A stretch of DNA of 11,811 bases, from NCBI GenBank assembly GCA_022385805.1, contig MU277689.1:360162-371972 (forward strand), given 5' to 3'. Under the pieces are notes generated by a model that saw only the letters and a program-made list of their open reading frames with translations, had not been told where the DNA came from and made no database searches. The position numbers and the translations under genes are program-made. This document shows positions 1-7,289 of the stretch, in pieces (the first letter of the stretch is position 1; every line of letters starts with the position of its first letter). This DNA comes from Pilatotrama ljubarskyi. Taxonomy: Eukaryota > Basidiomycota > Agaricomycetes > Polyporales > Polyporaceae.

Positions 1-398
1 TGCGAGCACGGAGGGCCTCTAGGCACCCGGACATGGTGGACGAGAACAAGAAGTGTGCGTTGCAAATGAAGAGTACTGAGCGCATGCTGGGCATTCTTGA
101 GCACCAAATATGGGGACGTGCAATTGGAGGCGATCGTGGATCGAGATTCATGAGCTGCTGCACTGTACCTGCCTGGGTTAGGGTTAGCAGCTCTGAAAGA
201 GGGGTTATCCCGAGGTTATCCCCTTTGGATAACGGACATAACACGTCCACGTTTCCCGCAAAGCACCGGGGTACCGAGCGCAGGCGGCGCTTCAGAGGAC
301 ATCCAGCACAGACGCCGCCACATCCTCCTCTCTGTCTCCCTTCATGGCCTCGCCATCACCGTCCGACGTGGCCAGCACCGCTGAACGGCGCACCGCAC
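1..398. other. Stretch without a supportable gene
   Basis: An open frame crosses this stretch from position 33, but its translation has no recognisable domain. It runs on into a proline, serine and leucine-rich translation of the pyrimidine tract, which is what a low-complexity tract gives by chance. I see no convincing splice signals. Only a short telomere-like patch stands out. Confidence 0.5.
175..187 (+). repeat. Two TTAGGG-like units
   Basis: The stretch reads GGGTTAGGGTTAG, two overlapping copies of the common fungal telomere unit. At this length it can easily be chance. It is not evidence that the window lies at a chromosome end. Confidence 0.3.
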
Positions 399-399
399 G

Positions 400-870
400 G
401 GGACGCTCAGGACGCTCCTCGGACCTGTGCGGCTCGTCGCTCTCGCTCTCGCTCACGCCCCCGCGCGCCGTTCACGTTCGCCCGCCATTGGCCCGTCCCC
501 CCGCTGTTTCTGCCTCTGCCCTTGCTTCCGTCCCCAATGGCCTCAGCACCTCCGAGTCCGCTCTCGTCTGCGCTCTCTCTCTCTCTCCCGGCTCCCACCT
601 CCGGGTCCACGCCCGCCGTCGCTCATTCTCCGCTCTCGCCGTTCCTCTCGCCCCCGCCTCCTCCTCCCCCATACCGCGCTCTGGCACTCCGACGTGCTTT
701 GTGCATACAACTCCCCCCGCCTCCCGTCCGACTCAGCCCACCGCCATTGCAGCCCTTGGATGCGTACCCCTCTCCATCTCTTCCAACCGCACCTTGTCCT
801 TCGTCTGGCGCGCCTCTTCGTCTCTACGCGACTTGCCTCGCGCATCGGCCCCCATCCGCTATCTCAGCAG
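400..870 (+). repeat. Long pyrimidine-rich (CT) tract
   Basis: The + strand is strongly biased to C and T for over 400 bases. It includes a CGCTCT run at 438-454 and an uninterrupted CT dinucleotide run at 573-587. Several overlapping frames stay open through it on both strands, giving Ser/Pro/Leu-rich or Arg/Glu/Gly-rich translations with no domain; I treat these as composition artefacts. CT-rich tracts are known just upstream of transcription starts in filamentous fungi, so this may be the leader or promoter of a + strand gene beginning near 900-1232. It may equally be simple low-complexity DNA. Confidence 0.6.
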
Positions 871-921
871 TGAGTATGTATGTTATCCGTACACCTCCAG
901 ACTGCGTGAGCCGCGTGTCTC

Positions 922-1156
922 AGCGAGCAACCCACCGAGGCCCTGAATCCCTTTACGAACAGTTCGCGCAGTTCTAGATCTAGCCCGCGTATATCGTAAG
1001 TACACGCACATCTATCGTCTCTTCCCGCGCCTTCTCTTTGCCCACCGTTTTTCTCTCGACGCCATGCACATCGCTGACCACTCCTTTCGCAGCCTATCTA
1101 CGCTCCGCGCCGTTCAGAGCACAGTCGCTCATGGGTACAGGGAAGCACCAGTATAG
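922..1156 (+). pseudogene. Exon remnants around a 97-bp intron
   Basis: A Ser/Arg-rich open segment runs up to a GTAAGT donor at 996. A matching acceptor ends at 1092 (TTTCGCAG), with a CTGAC branch site near 1073. Spliced in frame, the reading continues to TAG at 1154-1156. I do not recognise the product and see no clear start codon. The sequence around the donor recurs at 1615-1660, so this looks like one half of an old local duplication. It is a fragment or decayed exon pair rather than a complete gene. Confidence 0.22.
974..1020 (+). repeat. Diverged direct repeat, copy 1 (partner 1615-1660)
   Basis: CTAGAT, a GCCCGCGT/GCTCGCGT core, TATCGTA and ACGCACATCT occur in the same order in both copies, with small indels between them. 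In copy 1 the TATCGTA element is the intron donor GTAAGT. In copy 2 it reads GTAGCT, a weakened donor. Confidence 0.5.
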
Positions 1157-1231
1157 CAGGCAAGATGCAGAGCAACCGACTTCGAGTCAGCCCGTTCAGC
1201 CGGCCGCGCCGTTCTGATCCACCCTTCGGCA

Positions 1232-1622
1232 ATGAGCGACTCGGGGATGCAAGACCTGTCCTATCCACATTCGTCCAAGGATATTCACCGAGGTCCCGCG
1301 GACGCTATCTGGGGCGACCGCCGTTCGCCAACGGTGCCGGCTCGTGGTCTCTCCGCACAGCGGACGCCCTGGCACGGCTCGAGTATAACAGAACGTGAGT
1401 ACCGTTCTCCCGTCGCTCCTCTCCTCGTCCCATTCCACTCCGAGCCACGCACGCTGTCGATCCGCTCGACTCCGGCTGGACGGCGTGACCGACGTAGCCT
1501 GAGGAGTGCTCACAACGCTGGGACGTTTTCGGATGGGCGCAGCGAGCGCCATGCCGTCGCGCATGTCTATCCGCTCGTCGGGAGCGCTGCCCGCACGGAG
1601 TGTGCACATCGATGCTAGATAG
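1232..1622 (+). CDS. Small hypothetical protein, two exons
   Basis: Model: exon 1232-1394, intron 1395-1503 with a GTGAGT donor and a GTGAC-type branch site, exon 1504-1622 ending in TAG. The joined frame is a multiple of three and gives 93 residues beginning MSDSGMQDLSYPHSS. It is polar, rich in Ser, Arg and Pro, and has no recognisable domain, signal peptide or membrane segment. The acceptor chosen (CTGAG) is not a good one; the stronger TAG at 1496-1497 leads straight into a stop. The stop lies inside the direct repeat shared with 974-1020. There the first copy stays open and this copy is one base shorter, so the stop may be a decay product of a longer gene. An alternative start at 1132 opens a 28-residue frame only. 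Confidence 0.28.
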
Positions 1623-1883
1623 CTCGCGTGTATCGTAGCTACGCACATCTGCCTTCTCAGATAAACTAGTATACGTCGTTACCGTCATACAGCGTGCGGA
1701 CGCTATGGACGTGCCGCTCGACGCCGCCGCCGCCGGGTGCCCGGAGTCAATACGTGAGTATGTGCTGGTGGACGCGACGAGATACCGGGTGGCACGTACC
1801 GGACCCGTGGCCCCCGAGCGCGACCACCGCGGTCGTTGTTGCCGTCTCCGCCTCCATCTGCCTAAACGTTCGGACGGTGTACG

Positions 1884-2084
1884 ATGGCGGGTGTGAGATG
1901 TATCATGAACAGGACGGCGAGCGCGAGCAACGGGACGAAGGACGATACGGCGCAGAGTATGCTCAGGCTGACTGGCGCGCTTTTATTTCAACGACTGACG
2001 TCTTCTTTTCGGGCAGGCTTGTCGGGGCTCGATACTGGCCGTGATCTAGTGCAATATTCGTCGCTGCCCGGCCCCGCTTCGTGA
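1884..2084 (+). CDS. Short two-exon open frame, unknown
   Basis: The intron here is one of the clearest in the window. It has a GTATGC donor at 1957, a GACTGACG branch site, a run of T and C, and a GGGCAG acceptor ending at 2016. Joining ATG 1884 through this intron gives a 46-residue frame ending SSLPGPAS at TGA 2082-2084. The true start is uncertain, because an exon with its own ATG at 1705 and a GTGAGT donor at 1754 may belong to the same gene. I do not recognise the product. The stop lies only two bases before the ATG of the next model, so the two may be parts of one gene broken by a frameshift. Confidence 0.28.
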   Translation: MAGVRCIMNRTASASNGTKDDTAQSMLRLTGALLFQRLTSSFRAGLSGLDTGRDLVQYSSLPGPAS

Positions 2085-2086
2085 AG

Positions 2087-2947
2087 ATGGTCAAGCGACA
2101 ATCGGCTGATACGCAAAGTCCGCCAGGCCTGCCTCCGAGTCTCCGCGCGTCCGTGTCCACTCACACCACGGAGCCGTATACCGTACCGCAGCTACGCGAT
2201 GGTCAGAGTGCCCTCAGGTACGTACCGCTCGTTCGACTAGCGATGAGTCATGACGCGTACTTGGGATGGGCCGCTGACGCCCCGCCGTTCCAGGGCCGTC
2301 GAAGCGTCGCGGTCGCGTACCGACTCAGGCCCTGGTCCCGCGCTCGCCTCCGTCTATCTCAATCTCCGTCGACTCGCCGCCGCCTCTTGGCCCTCAGGCT
2401 TCCATCCCGATACAACGACACCGCATGCCGTGCTGCACGGCGGCGGGGCGCTGAATCGTCGCCCGCCCCGCCCCCTGAACCGTACCGGCGATTGCTGCAC
2501 GCCGGGGGTGCCGTGAGTGGCGTGCCGACGGACGTCGTAGTACCGTCTCTCCCTGCGCGAAGACTCGGAGAGTGCACGCAAGGCGCGCCAACAGACGTAT
2601 CCCGACTCCGCGCCCGTCGCCCGGGCTCTCGCGAGAGTGAGCTTTGCGCCGGGTACACATACGGGAGGGAGGGCCCCGCATCTCGGCGGTCGGTCGGAGA
2701 TTCGTACAGGGGACGACGTTTTACTACGCCAGCCGAGCCCTTTACGATGCTGCCCTACGCGGTGCAACGTCCGACGTCCCGCATGTACGGAATTGGACGG
2801 GTGTGCTCGCAGTCGGTCACCGCTCTGCGTCAGCAGCTGGACACTCGCGGCTTCGCGTCCGACTTCGTATGGACGCGATTCGAGCGTGCGAGTGCAGGTC
2901 CGAATGCACCGCTGCCTGTGGACGTCACTGGACCAATGCATCACTGA
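2087..2947 (+). CDS. Hypothetical protein, three exons
   Basis: Model: exon 2087-2217, intron 2218-2293 (GTACGT donor, GCTGACGCC branch site, TTCCAG acceptor), exon 2294-2512, intron 2513-2562 (GTGAGT donor, weaker AAG acceptor), exon 2563-2947. The phases agree and the product is 244 residues. The start sits in a purine-rich context (GTGAAGATGG). The N-terminus is Ser/Pro/Thr-rich with a TEPYTVPQLRDGQ stretch, which weakly resembles the SEPRQKVRIDGIQ stretch of the copy-3 protein at 6240. It could therefore be a distant, older member of the same family. The third exon is also open in another frame up to 3153, so its frame is the least certain part. No known domain is visible. Confidence 0.35.
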   Translation: MVKRQSADTQSPPGLPPSLRASVSTHTTEPYTVPQLRDGQSALRYVPLVRLAMSHDAYLGWAADAPPFQGRRSVAVAYRLRPWSRARLRLSQSPSTRRRLLALRLPSRYNDTACRAARRRGAESSPAPPPEPYRRLLHAGGAVSGVPTDVVVPSLPARRLGECTQGAPTDVSRLRARRPGSRESELCAGYTYGREGPASRRSVGDSYRGRRFTTPAEPFTMLPYAVQRPTSRMYGIGRVCSQSVTALRQQLDTRGFASDFVWTRFERASAGPNAPLPVDVTGPMHH

Positions 2948-3171
2948 GCGGCTGCCGTGCTGTCCCGGGCTCGGGCTCAACCGCGTCGACTTGTCGGACG
3001 TCCGATTCGTCACGCGTGCGGATACGGCATGCATCTCCCAACTATGTACGCGCTCACTGTCTGTGGCTGGGCCGTGATCGTGTGTCTGACGATTCACCTC
3101 AGACAACTCCGGAGATCCCAGCTGCCCGTCCTAGGAATGCGTCGCAAGTCTAGTTCTCGGTGGGCGATATA
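2948..3171 (+). other. Stretch between gene models
   Basis: One frame continues open to 3153 from within the previous model, but no donor or acceptor pair makes it convincing. I see no other element here. Confidence 0.3.
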
Positions 3172-3220
3172 GGGCCCAATGACTACTGCTCGTGCGATTG
3201 GAGCAGTCACCAGCCTGTAC

Positions 3221-3234
3221 GTATGGGCCCGTTT

Positions 3235-3266
<32 letters not shown>

Positions 3267-3295
3267 CTGCTCTGACACGCCTGATCTTCGCCTAG
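3221..3295 (+). other. Probable intron containing a heptamer microsatellite
   Basis: The GTATGG donor, CTGACACGCCTGAT branch region and GCCTAG acceptor give a 75-bp intron. It sits at the same place, just after the short second exon, as the 55-56 bp introns at 5221 and 6361. The extra length is accounted for by the CATCTCG repeat inside it. Confidence 0.45.
3235..3265 (+). repeat. CATCTCG heptamer microsatellite, four perfect units
   Basis: Four consecutive perfect 7-bp units run from 3235 to 3262, followed by CAT and then a diverged unit. Perfect units beside heavily diverged neighbours mean this is a recent expansion. Confidence 0.9.
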
Positions 3296-3765
3296 GACGT
3301 CTAGAGTCTCACCACGGGCTGCGTCTGGCGCCGCGTAACGGTACCGGATGCTCACGCGGGTCCTGTCGCTCCATCTCCGCACCCGCCCGAGTCGCTTCTC
3401 CACGCGTCGAGCATGGCGGCATGCACGGGCGGACACCGCTGAAGATAGTAGACATGCCTGAGCACGGGCCGTATGCGTCGACTGCGCCGCGGGTGTGCCT
3501 GCGTCCTGGAACATCGGGGAGCCTGGAGATTGCATCGGAGACGTCGCACACGGGAAGGCCAGGAACTGCACAGTCGTGACGCCAACATTCGTCCTCGCAT
3601 GCGAGGGAAGCGTCACCGCACCGTGCGGCGTCCATAACGCGCGGCGTGCCGAAAGGAGCAGAACCGACAGCCCTGCACCGACGACGCTTTCTCAAATCTT
3701 GCCTGGAGCTACAGGCCACCCAATCCTGCGCGGTCCGGCGCGCCGTTCTGCATAGTGCGACGGGA

Positions 3766-3960
3766 TCGCACATCGCACAGCGATTGACGGGCGGACGAAC
3801 ACTGCCGACGCGTCCACAAGCGGTCGCGAAACTTGGACCAACAATTGGGGACTCCATCTCCGCCAGACGGCGCTCATTCGATCTCAAATGGCTGGCACCC
3901 TGCGGCGGGATCCTTCGCCAAGTTTGGCTCCGCCGGGCGAGAGCAGATGCCTTCTCCCGT
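3766..3960 (+). repeat. C block, copy 1 (partner 6756-6946)
   Basis: This is a diverged direct repeat. Both copies run from an intron acceptor through GCGGTYGCGAARCTTGGACCRACA to an intron donor at the equivalent base. Allowing one frameshift here, the translations share R-x-R-x-L-D-x-Q, then W-x-L, then R-x-x-P-S. Joint conservation of the acceptor and the donor position supports common origin rather than chance. Confidence 0.6.
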
Positions 3961-4230
3961 GTGAGTCCGAATCTGTTCCTCTTTGAGCCTTACCGTCCTG
4001 AGAGAAGCAGCGGCTGAGCACTCAGAGAACTGAGGATGACCACAGATGCATTCCCGGGCTGTACGAGCAGACGCTGAGGGCAGTTACCGTCACAGCGTAC
4101 GCACGACGCGTCTCTGCGATGATACTCGTCTCCACTCCCGCTCTTCCGGCTGCGACCAGGCGACCGCCAGGAGTCCACAGTCGAAGATGAGTTTGGCAGG
4201 TCGCTAGGCTGGCCGGGTAGCAGGACATAT

Positions 4231-4485
4231 TTGGGCGGCCGGTCTTCACATCCATATGATTCCAAAATTCACGCAGAAGGGCTCGGGTATAGTGCCTGGT
4301 CCAGGAGCGGCGATCCACTACGCGAGCGAAGCTCTCATTCCACTCCTCAATCCAAAGACGGCGCGTTCTAGCGCGCCCGCCCGCCCGCTCGTACACGCCT
4401 GCCTACATTCACGTCTCCCGTACAACTCCGAGGTCCGCCGTCCCAAGACTCAGCACGATCTGTGATTGGCTGACGGCGCAAGAGG
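4231..4485 (+). other. Spacer without a supportable gene
   Basis: A + strand frame from 4256 stays open for 69 codons, and - strand frames are also open. None carries a motif or a convincing splice pair. I see no family block in this stretch. Confidence 0.3.
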
Positions 4486-4781
4486 ATGCGAGTGGACTGC
4501 CGCGCGCCGTTGGACGCCATGCAGCGAGTCCGCCAAATGAGTCTCCGAGTATCGTTTTGCACGCGCCGACGATGCATGCGGGAACCAACTTCGACGTCCA
4601 GGCGAACCAAGAGTACCGTCGCCGGATCGTGTCGCGAGTGCGGGTGCAGATCGGGCGGCAGGTGTCAGGTACGTAGTATGTAGAAGCCGCCCTGGCCTGC
4701 GTGAGTCCTACCTGACATTCTGCACAGGATTCCTTGAGATGTCGCGTTCCGGCAGCTTGGCAGGCCCGCAAACCTCTCTAG
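4486..4781 (+). pseudogene. B-block fragment with a Cys-x2-Cys module
   Basis: Exon 4486-4668 joins in phase to exon 4728-4781 across a textbook intron: GTACGT donor at 4669, CTGACATT branch site, CACAG acceptor at 4727. The 78-residue product carries Cys49 and Cys52 (codons 4630-4632 and 4639-4641), a further Cys in the second exon, and a Trp six residues after it. This spacing, C-x2-C then about 11-13 residues, C, x5 and W, matches the B block at 7530-7600. The two Cys pairs suggest a small metal-binding fold, by inference only. No A or C block lies directly upstream in the usual order, so it is probably a detached piece of another copy. Confidence 0.33.
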
Positions 4782-5106
4782 CACATATTGACCGATAGTC
4801 CGCGTCACGCCTCCGCCGCTCGGCACGACTGTCTGTGCGGCTGGAAACGACACTGCTCAGCTATGTACGAGCCAGCCCCTTCTCGCGCGGCCTCCGAGTC
4901 TCGTCGGACATCCTGCTCAGCATGCTTCGTATTTCACGCCTGGACCTGTTCCGTATCTGGCAACGCGCTTGGACAAAGAGACACGCCTGCTAGGACTGCC
5001 GACGCAAGACTGGCGGGCTCGTCTGGCCCTTACGAGTCCGCCCTCGCTTCGCGACGTCTCAAGCGCGATCCGCTGCAGCTGGCGCTTCCGACTTACAGCC
5101 GTGCGC
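4782..5106 (+). other. Spacer, possible further decayed fragment
   Basis: A short stretch at 4840-4870 (GGAAACGACACTGCT and then ACGAGCC) resembles 8328-8353 upstream of the G-W-P gene. Two overlapping + strand frames stay open here, but neither has a clear motif. This is probably worn-down family DNA that also serves as the upstream region of copy 2. Confidence 0.2.
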
Positions 5107-5478
5107 ATGAGCGGAGACCACACGTCCCGGCCTGATCGCCGTGCTACGTACGAGCCATACTCTGCGCGTCGATGACTCGGCGGGCGCGCTTGCGTCGTGA
5201 ACCATCGGCTCGGTATGCTCGTATGGGTGTTTCGCCATCCCGCCTACAGAACGGCCTCGTCCTCAGCCGTTTGCAGTCCTGTGAAACACGTCGGGGCCGA
5301 GGTAGAAGGCCAGAAGCGACAGCCTGCGCAGTGAGGATATAGAGAGCTGCCGCACATGAGCTAATGCACGGTGCGTTCCGCGACGCTACCGAAGCCTATC
5401 AGGATTGTAGCGTCGACAAAGAAACGTGCTCGGAGGGAGCACGCGACCTAGACTGCTGCTGCAGTGACGACTCGACGG
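5107..5478 (+). repeat. A block, copy 2 (partner 6240-6614)
   Basis: This is a direct repeat about 1.13 kb from its partner. Over the best 100 bases (5221-5320 against 6361-6459) I count about 18 differences, mostly transitions. Between 5367 and 5396 three of four differences fall at third codon positions of one frame, which points to past coding constraint in that frame. Confidence 0.85.
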
Positions 5479-5489
5479 CGGCCGCCGCA

Positions 5490-5930
5490 CGGTACGGACA
5501 GGCGTAGCGTATCCATTGGGCGTCGCGCTAGGCTCGGGGCGCGCGGCGTGCCAGATACTCCCGGGAATGTGAGGAGCGACGACGAACGGTGTGTTGTTCG
5601 CTGCCCGTGCGGTGCTATGTCAGTTTCTTCGGTGGTAAGTCGTGGACTTGGCGGACCGCCCGCGCGAGTTGTACGCCGATGTATGTGGCCGGCGTCCCCG
5701 CGACGATGCGTTGAACTGTTCGCTTCAGGCTGCCGTAGGCAGTCGCCGAGCGTCCTGCGTGCGCTCAGGCTGTAAGAATTGCGGGAGTACTGGTACCAGT
5801 GCCTGGCACCGACGGCAGAGGCAGATGGTGCCGCGTTTACGGTGAGTGTCTCCGGTTCCCGTCTGCATGTCTCGGAGAACACAGCTGATTGCGACGTACG
5901 CTTGCCGAAACAGCTCGAGGCTGAGCATGA
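5490..5930 (+). repeat. B block, copy 2 (partner 7290-7700)
   Basis: This direct repeat lies about 1.78 kb from its partner. Shared features include GGAGCGA then a GACGA-like stretch, GCNGTAGGC-GTCG, GTGCGCTC, a TGT-x6-TGC cysteine pair, CTGGCA, GTGAGT-TCTGCATGTYTC, and an intron acceptor followed by CTCGAG in both copies. Confidence 0.7.
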
Positions 5931-6239
5931 GTACGACTATTGTATATACGCCGAGACCGAGACCATGAGCTGTGCCCGACGGAGTTGTCTTCCAGGGAAG
6001 GCAACGGCGGTTGACGGAGCCCTATCCAAGCAATGTACACAAGCTAATTCATGTAGGTGCATGAGACGCGATGCAGTCGCCGCAAATGTACGCCGAAGCT
6101 CGTGCGGCTCAAGTTCGCCGTGCGTATACTTTCACTTTACGGCCCGATTCTTATTGAAACACAGTGCATCGGATGGCCTATGGACTGAACAGTCGCTCCG
6201 CTCGTACCATCTACGCCGCGGAATGTGACAGGAGCTCGA
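5931..6239 (+). other. Region upstream of copy 3
   Basis: A + strand frame stays open here from 5779 to 6228 and contains scattered Cys residues, but no splice pair ties it to the B exons before it. It ends 12 bases before the ATG of the copy-3 model. By position it would hold that gene's promoter. I see no clear TATA or CCAAT element. Confidence 0.25.
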
Positions 6240-7179
6240 ATGCTTGGGTCAGACACGCCGTCGGACCAGGGTGAGTTAGGCTTCTATGCTCGATCTCTCA
6301 CGCATGCTGCCCATTCAGGGCCCACTGGCAGGCGTCCTGAAACAGCGGGTCAGCATGCTCGTATGGTGTTTCGCCACGCCGCCTAGAGAACGGTCTCACT
6401 CTCAGCCGTTTGCAGTCATGTGGAATGCGTCGGAGCCGAGGCAGAAGGTCAGGATTGACGGGATCCAGAGAACTGCCCCGCGTGAGCCAACACACGGTGC
6501 ATTCGGCGACGCCACCGAGGCCCGAGGCATACCACGAATGCAGCGTCGACAGCGAAAGGAGCACTCGGAAGGAGCATGCGTTCGAGACTGCTTCTGCAGT
6601 GACGACTCGACAGCCGCCCAGAGCGCAGAGTGCGCTCGACTCGAGCCCGAACACGGCGCCGACGGGTCAACCTCGCCCCTGGACAAGGCGAAAGAGGATC
6701 CGCGGGGTAGGCTCTGCACCCATCTGCATGCTATCCGATCCCCTCGTCTGCGTGGTTCGCACATCCCACAGCCAACGGGAGACTGACGAACGGTACGCGG
6801 TTGCGAAGCTTGGACCGACAGCGTTGGCTGCTAGATCCCCCGCTCCTACGCCGCTTATACACTCGCAAACTGTTCGCGTCGTGCCGTGAGGGACCGTCCG
6901 TGAGCTTCTCCGTTGCGGCAGCAGTGATTTTCCGCGCCTCGATCGTGTACGTACATTCAAAGAAATTCACCATCGCTGCGGATGACCTGCTGATACTTCT
7001 TGCCTGCGGACGACAGAGGCTTTCGAGACGACGGTAAGGACTAATACAGAAGGCCCGGCGTCGTCACCAGCCCCGCTCATCCGTCGTATCCTCCAGGGCC
7101 GCCTGGCGCATTGGGCGCTGGCTATGGAACCTTCGGGACGCTCGCCTTGGAGCGCATCCGACGCCCGAGCACGCCATGA
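6240..7179 (+). CDS. Uncharacterised fungal family protein, N-terminal part (copy 3)
   Basis: Model: exons 6240-6270, 6319-6360, 6416-6706, 6772-6946, 7017-7033 and 7097-7179. All phases agree and the product is 212 residues. Introns have GTGAGT, GTATGG, GTAGGC, GTACGT and GTAAGG donors and CAG acceptors. The second has its counterpart at 5221-5276. The third shares its acceptor, and the fourth its donor, with copy 1. Residues 1-25 are polar (MLGSDTPSDQ start). H51-G-A-F and C85-S-D-D-S are conserved with copy 2. A basic W/L/R-rich segment follows. No enzyme motif or membrane helix is visible. If the 6947 intron is not spliced, the frame ends at 7037 instead. The family resemblance is from memory; function is unknown. 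The TGA at 7177 may be a premature break before the B and D blocks downstream. Confidence 0.45.
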
Positions 7180-7289
7180 ATTCTCGTGAACCCACCGTCT
7201 CTGCCGCCGTCTCTATATCACGGTACCGATAGCCGTAGCGTTTCGCCTCGAGCGCTGCGCTACGCTTGGGTCGCGCGAGGGTTGGATTG
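7180..7289 (+). other. Short spacer between C and B blocks of copy 3
   Basis: A possible 46-bp intron (GTGAAC donor at 7187, GATAG acceptor at 7232) lies here. It would keep the alternative frame of the preceding exon alive. No motif is visible. Confidence 0.2.

Larger units (their letters stand above)
3172..4230 (+). pseudogene. Decayed copy 1 of the arrayed family (A and C blocks, D trace)
   Basis: An A-like exon ends at a GTATGG donor at 3221, preceded by GGGCCCA as in copy 3. The intron runs to TAG 3295. The following exon contains PEHGPYAS, comparable with PTHGAFGD in copy 3. The C block (3766-3960) matches 6756-6946, sharing CGCACATC-CACAG at an intron acceptor (3780 against 6771), then GCGGT-GCGAA-CTTGGACC, then a GTGAGT donor (3961) where copy 3 has GTACGT (6947). 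A one-base shift after the Leu-Asp-Gln-Gln codons breaks the C-block frame relative to copy 3. The intron 3961-4025 is intact, with a CTGAGC branch. At 4207-4215 Gly-Trp-Pro codons sit in a DNA context like the D block at 8668-8676. Homology of the C block is clear. A and D are tentative. Confidence 0.4.
5107..5930 (+). pseudogene. Copy 2 of the arrayed family: pseudogene with A and B blocks
   Basis: Aligned with copy 3, the start ATG lies at 5107 (copy 3: 6240). The first intron has lost both splice sites. The second intron is intact at 5221-5276. Exon 3 then carries TGA at 5282-5284 where copy 3 has TGG, and TAG at 5303-5305 where copy 3 has CAG. Net 13 extra bases then shift the frame before an H-G-A-F-x-D-A-T-E-A stretch (from 5367) and C-S-D-D-S-T-A-A. 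The C block is missing. The B block follows directly, with a clean intron 5635-5728, a Cys-x2-Cys at 5771-5782, and an intron 5842-5913. The B exons still join in phase over that first intron. There is no D block afterwards. Homology is certain; loss of function is inferred from the stops. Confidence 0.6.

Noticed and set aside
175..187. Telomere-like TTAGGG units as evidence of a chromosome end
   Set aside because: Only two units are present and ordinary sequence lies on both sides. This can be chance.
33..977. A 314-codon open frame at the left end, with overlapping long frames on both strands
   Set aside because: Most of it translates the pyrimidine tract into Pro/Ser/Leu-rich sequence. 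Several frames are open together on both strands, as expected from composition alone, and no splice pair or domain supports it.
2354..3106. A 250-codon open frame on the - strand
   Set aside because: It is antisense to the 2087-2947 model, which has a start context and two introns. The - strand product is Arg/Ser-rich without motifs.
4842..5106. A further D-block copy just before copy 2 (GGAAACGACACTGCT region, then an L-L-G-L-P stretch)
   Set aside because: The DNA match to 8328-8353 is about 25 bp with gaps, and the G-W-P residues are not present. It is recorded only as a spacer with possible decayed family DNA.
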